From contig NZ_AP017295.1 of the NCBI RefSeq assembly GCF_001548375.1, positions 4,374,501 to 4,438,500 on the forward strand: a stretch of 64,000 nt of DNA, written 5' to 3'. This document shows positions 63,405 to 64,000 of the stretch, piece by piece. Position 1 is the stretch's first letter; each line of letters starts with the position of its first letter. This DNA comes from Nostoc sp. NIES-3756 (GTDB lineage Bacteria > Cyanobacteriota > Cyanobacteriia > Cyanobacteriales > Nostocaceae). The notes beneath the pieces were generated by a model that ran no database searches, was not told the origin of the DNA, and saw nothing but the letters and a program-made list of their open reading frames with translations. The position numbers were made by a program, and so were the translations under genes.

Positions 63405-63848
63405 AAGTTGCCTTAAACCGCCATGATAACTGGATAAAACTCGTACCAAACTAAGTCAATTATCCAACTTAAAATTGACTCAGACTGTATACAAATATCC
63501 CCAGTTAATCAATTTGGTAGTTTAGATAGCCGATTTTAGATTAAAATAATTTGCTAATCTAAAACCTAAATCAGCACTGTCAATTGAAGTGCTTTTTACT
63601 TTTACCCTCGGTTTAGTTAACACGTAATCACTACATCAATCGGGAAACTTAACAAATTCTTTTGGTCAGTTGTCAGTAGTCGCTTGTCAGTTGCTGTAGA
63701 TCGGGTTTAATGTTATTTCTCCTCCAGGTACAATTACCGTAATATTTATACTTACAAAAGTTTGTATAAAATTTTTAATTAAGAATTACGTTAGCGTAGC
63801 GGGGCGTAGCCCATTACGAATTACGAATTACGAATTACGAATTACGAA
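63405..63848. other. Intergenic region with hairpin and repeats
   Basis: Contains a 10-base inverted repeat TTTTAGATTA/TAATCTAAAA (63534-63543 and 63555-63564), a TTAGCGTAGCGGGGCGTAGCCC-like GC element at about 63791-63812, and the ATTACGA tandem up to the right-edge gene. Confidence 0.5.
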
Positions 63849-63854
63849 TTACGA
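63813..63854. repeat. Six tandem ATTACGA heptamers
   Basis: Six 7-base units (63813-63854). The last unit overlaps the stop codon of the right-edge gene on the minus strand; the same heptamer, reversed, follows the HtrA gene. Confidence 0.9.
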
Positions 63855-64000
63855 ATTATTCTCCTGGTTTTTCAGCGTCAATCGAGAAGAAGTACTTTGC
63901 TCAATATCTACAGATAATTGTTCGAGATTTTCCCCTAAATCCTTTTGCAACTTCTGAGTTAGTGTTACCGGAAAATCTAAATTGATACCTTGTGTTTGTA
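63849..64000 (-). CDS. Partial gene at right edge, C-terminus only
   Basis: Forty-nine codons of a C-terminus are visible (INLDFPVTLTQKLQKDLGEN, then VDIEQSTSSRLTLKNQENNS). Charged, helical, without membrane segments. The family is not recognisable from this fragment. Its stop codon lies in the ATTACGA repeat. The start lies beyond the window. Confidence 0.65.
   Translation of the reverse strand, partial: QTQGINLDFPVTLTQKLQKDLGENLEQLSVDIEQSTSSRLTLKNQENNS

Noticed and set aside
1..64000. Frequent GCGATCGC octamers
   Set aside because: This is the known HIP1 motif, typical of many cyanobacteria, so it is used only to suggest the organism.

Overview
The window reads as chromosome of a filamentous, heterocyst-forming type cyanobacterium of the Nostoc/Anabaena group. 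The evidence is the dense HIP1 octamer (GCGATCGC), many heptameric tandem repeats between genes (TAGTCAT, AATTCGT and relatives), and cyanobacterial genes such as magnesium chelatase chlD, a cluster of high-light-inducible proteins, menH of phylloquinone synthesis, an InrS-like metal sensor, a SigF-like sigma factor, LexA with its cyanobacterial operator, LL-diaminopimelate aminotransferase, DUF4079, DUF1997 and DUF1838. It looks like ordinary chromosome with one accessory feature, a CRISPR array. No phage, transposase or plasmid genes were seen.

Layout. 1-3.2 kb: two secreted DUF11-type surface proteins (minus). 3.8-6.9 kb: threonine synthase, a MoaD/ThiS-like sulfur carrier and a threonine-aldolase-like enzyme. 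7-16.9 kb: single housekeeping or poorly known genes (DUF4079, DUF1997, SDR, lysozyme-like, menH, DHFR-like, InrS-like, HtrA-type protease, aldo/keto reductase, SNase-like, nucleotidyltransferase). 17.07-17.14 kb: a clear Yfr1 small RNA. 17.5-24.2 kb: a ten-PAS histidine kinase overlapping a response-regulator/kinase hybrid by 4 bases. 25.3-28.4 kb: a 1041-residue membrane protein with seven 98-residue repeats. 28.8-30.1 kb: four tandem hli genes behind an HLR1 (RpaB) site. 30.3-36.4 kb: an ArsB/SLC13-like permease, a universal stress protein and a nitrate/bicarbonate/cyanate-type ABC transporter. 36.8-46.8 kb: RsbRD kinase, rnc, Uma2, chlD, sigF-like, helicase, lexA, argF. 47.15 kb: tRNA-Thr. 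47.6-53.1 kb: DUF1838, AbrB-family permease and small genes. 53.24-54.53 kb: an 18-repeat CRISPR array without cas genes. 54.9-64 kb: glycosyltransferase, Uma2, dapL, site-2 protease, trmB, sodium:solute symporter, TPR lipoprotein.

The strongest system-level signal is a pair of c-di-AMP (ydaO-yuaA type) riboswitches on the minus strand. One leads the ABC transporter operon (about 36.24-36.44 kb) and the other leads the universal stress protein gene (about 32.61-32.82 kb). They share the conserved core and show covariation in a closing stem. Together they outline a small c-di-AMP regulon linking anion uptake and stress response.

Other points of interest: stop codons of at least nine genes lie inside repeat tracts; the symporter gene has a one-base frameshift near its start; a 34-codon membrane peptide gene lies at 51.1 kb; LexA has its operator and intact self-cleavage residues; and there is a possible pair of tandem small transcripts at 24.4-24.7 kb. 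All calls come from reading sequence only; no database search was run.
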